Below, piece by piece: positions 1 to 14,298 of a DNA stretch of 64,000 nt. Within the stretch, counting starts at the first letter, position 1. Every line of letters begins with the position of its first letter. The translations under genes and the position numbers were made by a program. The notes under the pieces were generated by a model. It was not told the origin of the DNA. It saw only the letters and a list, made by a program, of their open reading frames with translations, and searched no databases. Source of the DNA: Oryzias latipes (Eukaryota; Chordata; Actinopteri; Beloniformes; Adrianichthyidae); assembly GCF_002234675.1 (NCBI RefSeq), contig NC_019871.2:21670604-21734603 (forward strand), written 5' to 3'.

Positions 1-1374
1 TGTACACAAGACGCTTGTTACAACAAAAATATAAAAGCAGAGAGACTGTGATGGGTTTGAAGAAAAAAAAATACCTTAAACTAAATCTTCTTGGAATTTT
101 CAAGGTCACCAGCTCATTAAAGGGTCAAAAGGAAGAAAAGAGACAACTATGTCCCAACCCCTACCGTTGATTCTAACCAGCAAATGATCGAATATGATTT
201 AAAAATAGAAAAATTGATCTAAAACCAACAAAAGCACAAGAAGGATGTACAGATGCCTAACAGAAGGAATCTCAGGAGACACATTCTGACTCTGACAGAG
301 CACCAAGGAATCAAGAACACAGAGAAGCAGAAAGAGAGCACTGACAAAGAAAACATTAAAACAGTCTGAGGAAGTTTACCAGCAGTCAGAAGAACATCTA
401 TTGTTCCACAGGTACAGTTCATTGTCAGAACCAACTTTCTTTCCACACTTCATCCTTTTCAATGCCTTTCCCCACTTCATCCTCACTGATCTTTGCTACT
501 TCCTGATCCACAGACACCACCACCTCTTTCTTCGCTAACATTTTTCTCGTTGCACAGTTCTTCACAGCTCTCCTTCCATCTGTCCATCACACTTGTGGAA
601 CCTGTCAACATTTCTGTCCTTGATCATTCTAACCTGCTGCATGTCCTTCTATCTCTGTTTCTCTGTCTCACCTGTACAGATGTATCTCTCCCTCTTTTGT
701 GTCCAGCCTTTTGTAAAAGTCTTTATCTGGTCTTTGCCACTTCCACCTCCACCTTTACCTTTTGACCTTTTTACCTTTGAACTGAATTGTACACCCAGTG
801 GCAGCATAACATGGGTTAATACAAACACTTGGTATCAGAGCTGTATGTTTTCTGTCTTTCTTTATTGATGGTTCACTTTGAAATTTACTTTTAAAAGCTC
901 CACTTCACTGACGCAGCAAAACCTCTCTGCCACAACTGTCCTCCAATCATGACCTACTGATCTACTTCCTTGTTTTTGGATCCCAGCAACAGCAGCTCTT
1001 TGGCCTGTAGCCAGCTTCAATCCTGCTGAAATATTTCCAATTAAACGATTTTGCCTTCATAAGCTGGAAACAAATCTGTGCTGAATCTGCTCCTCTCTGT
1101 ACTGTAGTGTTTCTGCTGTCCTGAAACTCCCCTGTTATATTTGTAACATTAAATGTTGGGTTTTTATAAAAGACAGCTTTAGTTTTTCTTTCTGGTCATA
1201 TTTTGGAAGAAGCTGCATTCTCTTAAAAAGACAGTTTTTACTTATGTGTAATTGAGTTGTTTTTCTACTATGACATAACTGCAAAAAAAAATACTAAAAG
1301 TAAGTACCCATAACTGTAATTCAGAGGGAAGAAAATGAACCAAAAGCACGTATTTGTATGCAGATTGGAGTTTA

Positions 1375-3169
<1,795 letters not shown>

Positions 3170-3211
3170 TCACTGGAAGCCACTTGTCCGAAAAGCAGTT
3201 TTCCCTCCCAT
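3170..3211 (-). promoter_or_regulatory. short upstream ORF in the grm5 5' leader
   Basis: An ATG followed by 12 sense codons and TGA (MGGKTAFRTSGFQ) ends about 55 nt before the grm5 start. If this stretch is in the mature leader it could lower initiation at the main ATG. That it is transcribed is inferred from its position. Confidence 0.35.
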
Positions 3212-6200
3212 AGCAAAAGCAGGTGGCACATCCGACAACTTAAAAAAAATTGTGTTTCAGTGCATTCCTCTTCAGCCTGGTGTTAGGGTGCAGCAGCTGA
3301 GACAGGTGTAGCAGTGCAACATGAACAATTCAAAAGAAATTCCGGGCTCAGACTCATTGGCTGAATGTAATCCAAGCTCCTCCAATTACAAAGCTGAGAC
3401 GGTCTCCACAGTAACAGGTGACAGAGAGGAGGTTTACATAAACCTGTAAGCATAAAAGACTTTTTTAGAATCAAAAAAAGTACATTAGAAAAGTAAAAGG
3501 ATCAGTATGGGCTTAGAGTTTTAGATCCATAATAAAACAGTTACACAGCTTAGAAAAAGAATGCAAGAGTCTGTTCATGAGCTGCACGCTCTTCTGTGAC
3601 GCACAGCAAGCAGCACATTTAGTTGATGCTCAACACTTGTGTTCTGTCTGTGGACTGTTTGTAGTGCATCTATTGATGCTCTGGAAACTTTGGCCCAGAT
3701 TTGCACACGTTTCTTCCTCTTCCAAAAGAATAGCCGTACATCACTGTGATACTATCAATAATGCAACATCAATATTGCAACCCCCCCACAACAATGTAAG
3801 TAGAATTAAGAAAAGCTTTATAAATCTGAAACACAAATCACATTATATAGAACAAACTGTTAATTTATTGTTTTGTTTCTTCATAATTAAAAGAGTTAAT
3901 GAAAAGAGGAAAAAAATTTGTCACCACACTAAAAGGCCAACCCCAAGTGTTCTCCCCGTAAGTCAACTGCATCAAGCTTCTGGGTAGTCTATTGACACAG
4001 CTTTAATTGTATTACTTTAATAGAAGATTAGGGGGGTGTCTTTAAAAGGAGCCTTTGCACATTGTTAGTCGCGCAATTTAATTTGTTTGCAAGGCTGTAT
4101 AAGACCTGCCGTACGACGTCCACAGGCCACAATTTGTGTGTGCTTTAAACTTATTTTAAAAGCAGATTATTTCTTTGGCAGCAAAAAAGCAGAAAATGTG
4201 AATAAATAAGAGGATGATTTGTGAAAGAAATATGTAACACTTCAAGGAAATGAAGCAGAGTAAGTGGATCAAAATGGGGAGTCATCTGCAAAGCTACCTG
4301 ACATTTGACACACATTTTAGAATACGCTAAACACAGGTTCTTGAACACACATTGAAGCAATGGAAATCTGGTGAATGACTTTTCTCCAGGCTTTTCTTTC
4401 ACAGCTTTATTCCAATATAAAGACTTGGTGTCACACAATTGCATTAATAATTTTTCCTCTATCATCAATTTTCAAACACTTTGGTCACAGTTTGGCCTGG
4501 TTTAACTTGCAACACGCATTCAATGACTACATGTTTCGTACATAGAGCCCGAAAATGGACATAAAGACTTTCGTTTAGCTACATCTGAAGGCAAAGGTTT
4601 TGAATGCTGAAGCCCTAAACGCGTTTTCAGGTGAGTTTACATAGACTATTCATTGGAAGTGGCCACCAGAATACCTATTGGTGAGGGCGGTGTAAACTTA
4701 GTTCTCATATACAGTCAGTGGGAAGCACAGGAAATCATAGGGTCGCAAAAAAAAGAATCAAAGACACAATGCCAATCTGATGGAAAAAGAGATAAGGAAG
4801 GAAAAGTAAAATCGAAGCTAAATATGCAGAGATGAAAAAGGCAACATCAATCAAAACACAAGGCAGCGCTTGACTGTGTTCCCCTGACCACCTTTAACAG
4901 GTGTGTCATTCTGTCAAAGAGGTGACTGACAATCCAATAATGAACACATCGACTGAGACTAAGCTTCAGCCCATGCAGACACCCTGTCTCACTTAATGAT
5001 GCAACTGTTTGTCAGACTTAATGAGAATCACTCCCATCCACACGTTTATAGAAGAACCATCCTCTCTTAAAAGCATGGCAGTGTGTGGGTGGATTCATGT
5101 TTGAATGGCTCTCAGTGCTGCATGCTTTTCTCTGTCATTTTTCAGAATAAAGCTATGAATAGTCAAAGGTAGATTTTGGATGCACACTTGTGTTCGAACC
5201 CCCCCACAGCACACAGAAATTATGTTGTTTCTCTTTTTTTGCACATTTCACTGCTAAGACAGTGAAATGGCCAAATCCAATCTGTTCTGAAAGCTCCTGA
5301 CCTCGCCCCCCTGCTCTGCCAATAATTACAAACACAAATGTGTGTTGGCCATGCAGAACAAAGCAGAGAGAACGGATCTCTTCCCCAAACATGGTGCTTT
5401 AAAAAAACTGTTATAAATAATGTCCTGGTTTTAAAAAGTACAATAATTGAAGCCTTTTCTCCAAAAATTTAGATTAAAGTGAAGCATTGAAAAATGGAAA
5501 TTGTTTAATTTGGTAATATCTGCGCTTTGCATCCAAGTCAGTTTGGAAGTGGATTTAAAAGCTTTCGTTTGTGTGCTGTTTTAATGAACATATAAATGTT
5601 TAATGACCTTTGGGAGGTGGTTTTACAGGTTGAGAATTAAACCATACCCTGTATTTGAGAACAAGAAGGCATGGATAAATAGAAAAACAGATCTTGATCA
5701 TCAGATATTTTATATATTCTAAATTTCTTGCTCTTAACTCTTTGAATAGTGGATAGAAGAAGGCTTGAATACTTTAAAACGTTTTTTATTTATTTCTAAA
5801 AAATCCTCATAGGGAACACATTGGTGCATAGAAAATGTCTTTTAGTGGGAACTGATTCACAGGAATGTGTAACACACAACCCTTATTCTGAAATCCAACA
5901 CATTTATCTGAAATCTGGTTGATGCAATCATTGAAAAACAAGTTATGAAAAAAAATATATTAAAATTAAGGACCTGTGTCTTTTTGATTCAATATTTAAG
6001 AGAATAAAAAGAATATTCTACAATGAAAACAGAGTTAATATAAAAGTAAACACAGAATACATTTTTAAATAAAGCTTATTAATTGTTCTTTTCGATGTAT
6101 TAGATGTGATTTGACAAAGGCTAGGGAATTGTCCAAATTCCCCCACTACTTCGGGGACTATATCAGGAATTTGATTTTTTTGGGGGTAGGTGTCCAAATC

Positions 6201-6256
6201 TTCAATTCCAAAATATTTTGGAATTCCCTGGGAAAATTCAGTGTGCATCAATGTCA

Positions 6257-6640
6257 CTGACTGTGAAAGAGAACTGGACTGAGCAAATGTGATTTCACCC
6301 ATTTAAAATGGTTTACTTCCAGCTCCAACCAAATGAAGTGAATTCGTTCTCCATTTTTCCACAATGCGGACGCTGCCATGTTAGAACCAAACAATGTCAG
6401 TAAGCAGTTATCGGTCTGAGGCGTTCTGAGTCAATGTTTCCATGGCAACTATTGTCGCCAATCAAGAGTAAGATGGTTGGAAGGCAACTCCCCTACCAGT
6501 TGAAAGTGGACAACACAAAATCAGTCAATCAAACTTTTAAATGTTGAATGTTAGGGCCAGCGGACACCACCTATTTTTAGTGAGGCATCTGATTGGTCAG
6601 TTTATAATTTCAATTGGCTGATTCTGATCCAGAAAAAAGC
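6257..6640 (+). repeat. dispersed repeat family B, copy 1
   Basis: It shares an ordered series of phrases with 27246-27615 and 50752-51112: GAGAACTGGACTGAG, TTACTTCCAGCTCCAACCAAAT, CATGGCAACT and CATCTGATTGGTCAGTTTATAA. I see no coding capacity. Confidence 0.6.
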
Positions 6641-6699
6641 TAATTATCATTTCAGTTTTGCACCATATTAAAAGTTGTTGCATAACAGCACAAAGCCAC

Positions 6700-6895
6700 T
6701 TTTCTCTGCGACAACCAGCTTACATTGTTTAAGTAAACACTTTACAACTGCAACGTTTTGCATATCAGTGCAAGGCTGCTTTTCTCCGCTTCAGAATCCT
6801 TTGCTATTACGTTATTTGCTTAAACGGTTGAAGATTTACGATAGTCGAAAGAATGTAAACACTGGAGCCAAAGCTCTGGTGTTAAAGGGTTAATT
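6700..6895 (+). repeat. dispersed repeat family C, copy 1
   Basis: It ends in AACACTGGAGCCAAAGCTCT then GTTAAAGGGTTAA. The same ending and body occur at about 21110-21262 and 32960-33097. Confidence 0.5.
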
Positions 6896-7199
6896 AAGAA
6901 AGGCTTCATCAAAATAAAACTAGTAGGAAATAGATTATGATTTAAAATATAACAAATCTTTTTTTTAAATAGTCATACATTTTTTAACTCGATTTCTAAA
7001 ATTGTTGGCAAAGCTTTGCAAAGTTGTTGGTTTAAATTTTCATTTTTATAATTTTTTTCTCATGTTCTGTACTACAGGGGCGGATTTCTGGGGGGGCACT
7101 TGGGTGGCCGGTAGTTGATCAGGCCGTAACGGATTTAGAGACACCCCTGCCTACACGAGTCTTTATCTATTAAAAAAATAATTTAAAAAAAAAGAAAGA

Positions 7200-8280
7200 A
7201 AAAAAGAAGAAGAAAAAGAAGAACTGATCTGAACTTCCAGATTACGCACCAGTTCTAAACAGCGTTTGTCTTTGTAACGACGCCTCTGGGGAGAGCAGGA
7301 TCCGAATCACAATCAATAATACTGCATGCCAATACACTAGTGACGAGAGGAGGCTACCTGCAGCAAATGCATCAGACAAAATGTGACAGCGACGCATGCA
7401 TTAATACTACCCCAACGAGCTCTGACCTTAAATCAATATCCTGCACCGTTTGGACGCCGGTGGAGCTGGCAGCAGGCACCGCCGGTCCTCTGCCATCAGT
7501 GTTTCCAGCACCCTCATCCTGTCTTCTGCCGCTTCCCAACGCATCCATTTTAAGTTGAACTAATAAGGGGACCGTTGTGACATTTTTCTAATCTAAACCC
7601 GAAATTCATCCCTGACGAACCTGCTCCTTCCTCTTCCAAGGAGAAACGCTGGCGCAGCGCTGCATCCGTCAACCGCAAAACGGAAGGAAAGTCCGCCTTT
7701 TTTCTGCGCACCCGCCTGCGATGTACTCCAACTAAATCGTGGTGCAAAAAACCTGAAAGAGGCACCCTCTGAAATGCGGGGATGAGAGGCTGCGCTTTAA
7801 GCCCCCTCCGTCCAACTGGTACAACCGTCTCTCTCCCATTCATCCCCGCCTCATCTACACGGGCTGCAGGCATCACCCCAACATTCAGTGATGAATTGCA
7901 GCAAACATCACTTTCAGAGACAGAAAAGTGTGAAATAAGTGATAAAAATCAATTTTGACTCTGCGTCAGGACACGGGGAGCATCTCTGCTGCTGCTGCGT
8001 AAGATATGCCTTTCTTTTCTTACCTTATTGGAATCTCAATGTCTCTGAGTCACTTGCGGCCCCCTCGCTTCGTAACAGTGATGCGTGTTTCCACCACGGA
8101 GAAAAGAGACCACTGATAGTCCAATGTCAAACAGCCAGAGACGCTGCTGCTCATCTCTGAGCTGCTTCCTCCGTTTTCCAGTCACGCACACCTGAGCCTC
8201 TCTCCAAACACCTCTCTCCTTCATCCCAGCCCTCTGCTCCTCCTCCTCCTCCTCTCATCGCATCTCCCTCCTTTTCATCT
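7200..8280 (-). promoter_or_regulatory. CpG-rich region, candidate grm5 promoter and leader exon
   Basis: Compared with its AT-rich neighbours, this kilobase has many CpG and C/G-rich stretches and long purine runs on the minus strand, as expected of a vertebrate 5' leader and promoter. It lies 4-5 kb upstream of the first grm5 coding exon. No leader exon boundary can be fixed from sequence alone. Confidence 0.35.
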
Positions 8281-8647
8281 CAAGCATATCCTCTTTTTCT
8301 AGACTCCACTTCTTCTTCTGATGCTGCTGCTCCCCATCTTTTTTCACCAAAACAGACTCTTTACTGTTTAACTTCCATTCCTCTGTGTGCTGCTTGCTTT
8401 GTATCTGTTGCTCCTTCAGGTTCTTTTGCCAACATTTCACTCAGCTAGTATCTTCAAGCAAGTAGATATCAGCCTAAAAGTAGACCAACCTAAAAACAGG
8501 AGTGGTGTTTTGTACTACTTTATGAATACACTGTAAGCCTATACTCTAAGCATGATCAAACTGACAATTTTTGAATCATTATTCACTTTTTTCACTTTCT
8601 GTTAAGCAACAACTTGTTTTCTTAATCCAGTTATCATCATTTGAAGC

Positions 8648-9005
8648 TGGTGGCACGGTGGCGCTGTGGTTAGCACTCTTGCCTCACAGCAAGAAGGCCC
8701 CTGGTTCAAGTCCCAACTGGGGGACTTGAAGCAGAATGGGGGACCTTTCTGTGTGAGGTTTGCATGTTCTCCCCATGCATGCGTGGGTTCTCTCCAGGGA
8801 CTCCAGCTTCCTCCCACTGTCCAAAAACATGCTTCATAGGTTAATTGGTCACCTCAAATTGTTCATAGGTGTGAATGTGAGAGTGCATGGGTATGTGACA
8901 TGTGTGACCCTGCGACAGACTGGCAGCTTGTCCAGGGGGTACCCTGCCTTTGCCATGCTGGGATAGGCTCCAGCAGCCCTGTGACCCTGACAGGGATAAA
9001 ATGGA
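8648..9005 (+). mobile_element. SINE-like tRNA-related repeat
   Basis: The head, GGTGGCGCTGTGGTTAGCAC, resembles an A box and is followed by GGTTCAAGTCCC, a B-box-like motif. The body has the common fish phrases GCATGTTCTCC, AAACATGCTTCATAGGTTAA, CCCTGCGACAGACTGG and GGGATAGGCTCCAGCA. Diverged copies of the body occur at about 23170-23430 and 59080-59210. Confidence 0.6.
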
Positions 9006-11314
9006 AGAACATGAATGAATGAGTCTACAGAAATTAGAATAGACAAACATTGTAATCAAGAAACTGTACTATAGTTTGGAGTAAGAGTTGTATTTTTTTG
9101 GCTAAATGACATGACAAGAATGAGGTGAAAACTAGACATCTAAATATACTGAGGAGGATTAATTTAAATAAGAACAGCTGTGTAAGATTAGAAACTCGAA
9201 CCTTGTGTGACTGTGACTGCGGAAATACACAAAACGTGAAAAAAGAAATTTGTGTAAAAAAAAATCAAACGAAATTATTAAAACTATACGATCCCATACA
9301 TAATTGACTTTCAGGTCCTTTTATTTTAATTGAACATCCTTCAAAGAGCAGGAGACAAAAGTTTAACTCAAAGAAAGTCCACCTTGTTGCCACCTGCTTC
9401 TCAATGATGATTTTTTCTTGAAATAGTAGAGAATTGTTGAAAAGGTGGTCTACAGGAGGTTATTCAGAATAAAAAAGAGTTGGTCCAGATCTTTTCCTTT
9501 TCTTTTCTTTGAGTCAAGAAAGCAATACTTACAAAAACAGGTACAATATTGTATCTTAATTCATTTTATTATTTATGGTTTAATGTCTGGTTTCAAAACC
9601 AACCAAGAGTAGACTAATTTTTTCTTTACTGATCAAAACTACAGCAGAGGTGACAGTGTGTGCTGAGATAATGACTCAGTGGAGAAGATCGATAACATTT
9701 GAAGCGTCATAATGTTGTAAGACCAACAGACCCATTAACCTGTACAACTTCACTCAGAATCCACACAAAAGAGCTGCACTGTGTAAATCATCAAAGGTTA
9801 AAAAAAAAAATCAATAGAAATACGATTGAAACCCACTCTTCCATCCAGCAAAAAGCCTGTAAACTGACAGCAACAACAAGATATTTTGGGCACTGCAAAG
9901 AAACAGACTTGTTTGTCTTTATCACATTACTCTTTCAATGGTGTCTTGACTCAGATAGTGAATTTTCTTCACAGAATCATTCATTTTTAAAATAAAGATT
10001 TAATTGATTATTCTGATTTTTTTAACGCAGTGAAAAACTAATTTAAAAAAAGGATATAAGTAATTGTGCTCTACCTTGGAATAGTCCTGCAGTCTTTGTT
10101 AATATAACCAATAAAGGTTGATAAACGAATACGCCTTAACTGGCTTGGTTTGCCTTTGCTGACAGGATTCTATAATTTTGGACCTTTTTTTTTTTTTACA
10201 AAGGTCTGAACTTTGAGAGTTTAAGAAAGAGAGAATAGTGTAAAAATGTTCATGTCTGTCTGAGAAAAATCTATAAATTCTGTAGTAAGGAGTTTTGCAG
10301 CCTTTGAGTTAAACCTAAAAATTCTATTTTGCATTTTTCACTATTGCAGGTTATTCCTATAATGTAATTCAATTCAATATTATTTATTTAGTCCAAAATC
10401 ACAACAACAATCGTCTCAATGAGCTTCGTACCGGTAATTGTAAAGTAAACTTAAAATCAAAAGGATCATGAATACATAGAACTCAATGGAAAAATTCTAA
10501 ACTGAACTAACTAAATAGACTAAACCAAACTGGGCATCCCTGCCCTTGCTTAGACCCTCTTTTGCGGTAAGAAAAAATGTTCCCAAAAAAACAGATTCCG
10601 GAAAAAAAAATTCCCACGTTAAAACGATGGAACACTGCACAGGGCTGGTAGGTTGCATATCATGCAATGTATATATTTTCAAGCAACAGTGAACTCTTTC
10701 ATGTTTAGCGCTCAGAGCCCAACTGTACCGTTCTTTAGACCTTGGAACGGTGTTGAATGATGTGACCATGCCTGAGAATAAAACAGGAGCGACCACAACA
10801 GCCATTCAAACTAAAGCTTGAGCTCAAGTGTTTTCAGTGTTTTGTGGTTAGTTGTTGAAACAAACCAATTCACCTGGAAAATATATGCAGTTAACCAACT
10901 TAAAAAGCTCCAACCAGGCCGGTAAAATGCATGAATATCCCAATACCTCATGGCATGTGCTGAAACATGTCTGCACCTCCAACTAGTTCAAGACATTTTC
11001 CAACTTTTTTATAAAATTAACTTGGCAGATTGTTTATCTTATTCTTGTAATGCAAAGTGTGTCTTTTCCCTTTAGTTTGCTTCTGTTTCATTGGTTTATG
11101 GACATTTTATTGGATTTACTCTAAAGTGAACCACAAAGGAGTTCATTCTTAAACAGACGAGGGCTCACCAAACTTGGGGTGAGCTTTCAAACTTGATAAA
11201 TATAATTAACTAAAGAAACTCTGGTGTCAATTTACTGAGAAATAAACATGTCAGAGTGGATATACGCTAACATAACCCATCCACTGTTACTTAAAGTCCC
11301 CCTTGGAACGTTCT
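9006..11314. other. intergenic, no gene seen
   Basis: AT-rich DNA without supported exons. A dispersed repeat (about 10368-10620) matches one inside nox4 at 44585-44890. Confidence 0.5.
10368..10620 (+). repeat. dispersed repeat family D, copy 1
   Basis: It shares AATTCAATTCAAT, CACAACAACA..GTCTC.ATG.GCTTCGTA.CGGTAATTG, AAATCAAAAGGATCATGAAT and ACAGATTCCGGAAAAAA-type phrases with 44585-44890, in the same orientation. Confidence 0.6.
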
Positions 11315-11600
11315 TTAACCCTTATGTGGTGTTCGGGTCTGTGGGACCCGTTTTCATTTTTTTTCAAAAGAAAAATGATACAATTAATTAATTTTTCAAA
11401 CTCAGACTCACTGGCCTTGGCTCATTTTCTGTGAAGAACAGATATCAGAATACATTTTTAATGACCACACACCGTATACCCCCCCAACACATTTCTATTA
11501 CATATAAGATGTTCGGGTCCACTGGACCCGGGGCTAATAGAAGTGTGGAAATTGATGTTTTATGTACCTACACTCTGTCCTCCACCTGTCTGGGCCTGCT

Positions 11601-11648
11601 GTGTGTGTGTGTGTGGGTGTGTGTAGGTGTGTATGTGTGTGTGTGTGA
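11601..11648 (+). repeat. (TG)n microsatellite
   Basis: TG dinucleotides with a few TGGG/TAGG interruptions, inside the piggyBac element. Confidence 0.85.
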
Positions 11649-11919
11649 CCAGTGAGAAAGAGAGAGAGAGAGTGGCAGAGAGAGAAAGATTCACTGTAAA
11701 TGTGAGTTCTGTTTCTGCACCTGCGGTTCCCACACAAGGTTGCAACATTGTTAGAATAATTCAAGCATCAACTCTGTTTGCTCTCGTTCTCCCGCACATT
11801 TGACCATTTGACTTTCTTGCGGGAATCTTTAATATCTCGCTCTTTATCTGCTACAAATTGGAGGCGGGACACTATAAATATAGCTTTGCCAGTGTGGTTT
11901 CTTATCACAACTGATCAAA

Positions 11920-12087
11920 ATGGCCAAAAGACTTTCTGCGCAGAGGGCCCTGGAATTGATTTTAGAAGAGAGAGACGTTTTTGATGATGATGTAGAGGGA
12001 GACGATTCAGAAGAGGAGGTTTCAGAATTAGAGGATCACATTTCTGAAAATTCAGAGTCTGACAGTGACTCTGAAGAAGATGATTAG
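11920..12087 (+). pseudogene. N-terminal remnant of a piggyBac transposase
   Basis: A 55-codon frame begins MAKRLSAQRALELILEER and runs into an acidic tail rich in D, E and S (DDDVEGDDSEEE..SDSDSEEDD) before a stop. A short basic start followed by an acidic serine-rich stretch is typical of piggyBac-derived proteins. The catalytic domain is absent, and a SINE sits immediately downstream. Confidence 0.65.
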
Positions 12088-12090
12088 ATT

Positions 12091-12355
12091 GGGGCAGCCG
12101 TGGTGCAGCGGTAGGGCGGTCGACCCATGATCGTAATATTGCAGGTTCGATTCCCGCCTTGCACGCCCATGAGTCGAAGTGTCCTTGGGCAAGACACTGA
12201 ACCCCACCTTGCCTCTGGTGGTAGGCAGGCACCTGTGTTTGGCAGCGGAGCCGCCACCAGTGAGTGAATGTGTGTGTGACTGGGTGAATGGGTCTGTGAC
12301 TGTAAAGCGCTTTGTCCTTGTAGGAAGAAAGGCGCTATATAAGTATATGCCATTT
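12091..12355 (+). mobile_element. tRNA-derived SINE nested in the piggyBac element
   Basis: GGGGCAGCCGTGGTGCAGCG (A-box part) and GCAGGTTCGATTCCC (B box) are spaced as in a tRNA. The tail has the phrases GTGTCCTTGGGCAAGACACT and AAGCGCTTTGTCC..GGCGCTATATAAG, standard in fish SINEs. It lies 4 bp after the remnant ORF's stop codon. Confidence 0.75.
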
Positions 12356-13785
12356 ACAATTTACCATTCAGATTAAGCATCAGCCAGTTCCAAAACGAAG
12401 CCATCAGCACCCAGCCACAGGACCAGGCCGTCAGCAGCCAGGACCATGTGTTGTATAGGCTAGTGGCTAGAAGGCCATGTGTTCAATGGGGCTGATGTGT
12501 TGTCTTGACTAATAGGTTTACTCTATGTGTTCAGCTTGTGTTGTGCACCTGAATGGGTTCAGTTTCTGTGTTCAAATAAATAAAGGCCGGAGGTTTGAAA
12601 TCCCTTGCTTCACTTGAAAATTTGTTTCCACTCATATCTTGATTTTAATTGATTTTCTTTATCACGTTTTAAATAATGAGTTATGAATGTGATCTAACAA
12701 AGGTAAAGGGCAAATATCAACCAAATATACTGATTGTAATTGGATGAGGTAAACATCTGTCGAGTATTTTAACATCAAAGTGTTTGATTGTGAGGCATTA
12801 AAAACCACAACATGCAACGGGTCCACCAGACCCACGAACACTGGCTGAGTAACAACAATATGAACACCACACAAGGGTTAAACCAAATCATTCCCAGCGG
12901 TGTTCTAATAAGATTATGAAGGTTTTAACCAAAATTCCACAACTAAGTGTCTTAAAAAGCTTATTTCATGTTTATCTGAAGCATCTGTTGCCAAAATCTC
13001 CTCTGAATGGGTGTAACCATTGGTGCTGAACTAAGTAGCTCCCTCCTCGTTCACCCCTTTCTGCAAGGTGCATCTGGTATGAGTGAAGCCAGTGCTGAAC
13101 TTTTTTCTTGTCCACACAGACCCAGAGGTAGGGTGAAGTTCAGGATTACGGGTAACGGTTAAGCACCGAACAAGATATGCACGGCAGAGGCGGCCAGTTT
13201 CAAAGTCAAGTCAATGGAACAGACGCAATCTGAGGTCCTGCAGTGCAATATGAGCGACCGGTGTGGCGCAAAGGTCTGGCAGCAGTGCAATTTCAACAGC
13301 GTGGCGCAATTTGGAACCCGTCTGGACCCAATTGCCCAACAGTACCCATCCCGGGTACCCTGGACCTGGGGTGGGCAAACTACAGATCCGGGCCGCCTCC
13401 ATGTTTGGTCCGGCCCCCCTAAACTGTATCAGAGCCGCACAATTTTTTTCCAGTCTGGCCACGTGATGGAGACACACATGGAACATATTTTAATCCATCC
13501 TTCTGCAATCTGGGCCCCAACCTGAACCCTTCTAAAAACCCTGTCAACTAGAACAAAAGACAGAGTTCCCTTTCTACTTCGCTGTTCATCTTTTGCGGAT
13601 TCGCTCATTCTGTAAGAAGAGATCATGCTGCTTATTTTTTCAAACGGCGGGACCAACAAGTCTTCAAACTCAGTCAGAGGGAACACAAATGCAGAGAACA
13701 CATTTGGGACGTTAACTTTAAGTTTAATTTTAATTAGTGCAGCCAACAACAATATCCAGCCTTGGACGCATTTAAAATGGGTGCC

Positions 13786-13838
13786 TTAACCCTTGTGCTA
13801 TCTTAGATGACCCCACCCTTTACATTGACGTGTGTTCT
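13786..13838 (+). mobile_element. TTAA-flanked palindromic MITE (family M), truncated copy
   Basis: TTAACCCTTGTGCTATCTTA followed by GATGACCCCACCC matches the left end of the full copy at 14090. The right half is missing. Confidence 0.6.
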
Positions 13839-14089
13839 TATGATCTCCTTTTCATTTTTTTTTCTTTACAGCGTCCTTATTTTGTTCTATCTCCATTATT
13901 CTATCTGTTTTCTACATTTTGTTTATCATTTTGACCCATTCCAGTCAGAATTTTAGTGTTATTCATCTCTGTAATGGTGTTGTGACCATGATACCTTTGT
14001 TTCTGGATTTGGCACATTTATATTTCCTCTGGCAAATTTTTTTTTTCAAAATACTCACTGCAGACTTTTTCTAATATTACTTGACTTCT

Positions 14090-14298
14090 TTAACCCTTGT
14101 TCTATCTTAGATGACCCCACCCTTACATTGACGTGTTCTCCCTACCATGACAAAGGTGGATAAAGGTGGAAAGATTTCATGTAATCCATGGACACCAGTG
14201 AAGAAAATCATTGAAGAAAAAAGGTTCAGTGCACTGTCTAGTGGGTCTTGATGACTCAACTCCAAATGTTAGAGTGCCTAGGATAGCACAAGGGTTAA
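14090..14298 (+). mobile_element. TTAA-flanked palindromic MITE (family M), full copy
   Basis: A 209-bp element starts TTAACCCTTGTGCTATC and ends with the exact inverse, GATAGCACAAGGGTTAA. There is no ORF. The TTAA borders and the CCCTT ends recall the piggyBac element at 11315, suggesting movement by such a transposase. Confidence 0.8.

Larger units (their letters stand above)
3240..7200. other. non-coding stretch upstream of grm5 coding exon 1
   Basis: No coding exon could be supported here. The stretch is AT-rich and probably lies in the first, untranslated-leader intron of grm5. It holds one copy of repeat family B (about 6257-6640) and one of family C (about 6700-6895). Confidence 0.5.
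11315..12881 (+). mobile_element. piggyBac-type transposon, internally deleted, with nested SINE
   Basis: The element is bounded by TTAA at 11315-11318 and 12878-12881, the target site of piggyBac transposases. Its terminal inverted repeats read CCCTTATGTGGTGTTC and, inverted, CCCTTGTGTGGTGTTC (15 of 16 match). The interior carries the first 55 codons of a transposase-like ORF (11920-12087). A SINE begins 4 bp after that ORF's stop, and non-coding sequence follows. Nearly all of the transposase, including the catalytic aspartates, is missing, so it cannot move by itself. Confidence 0.85.
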
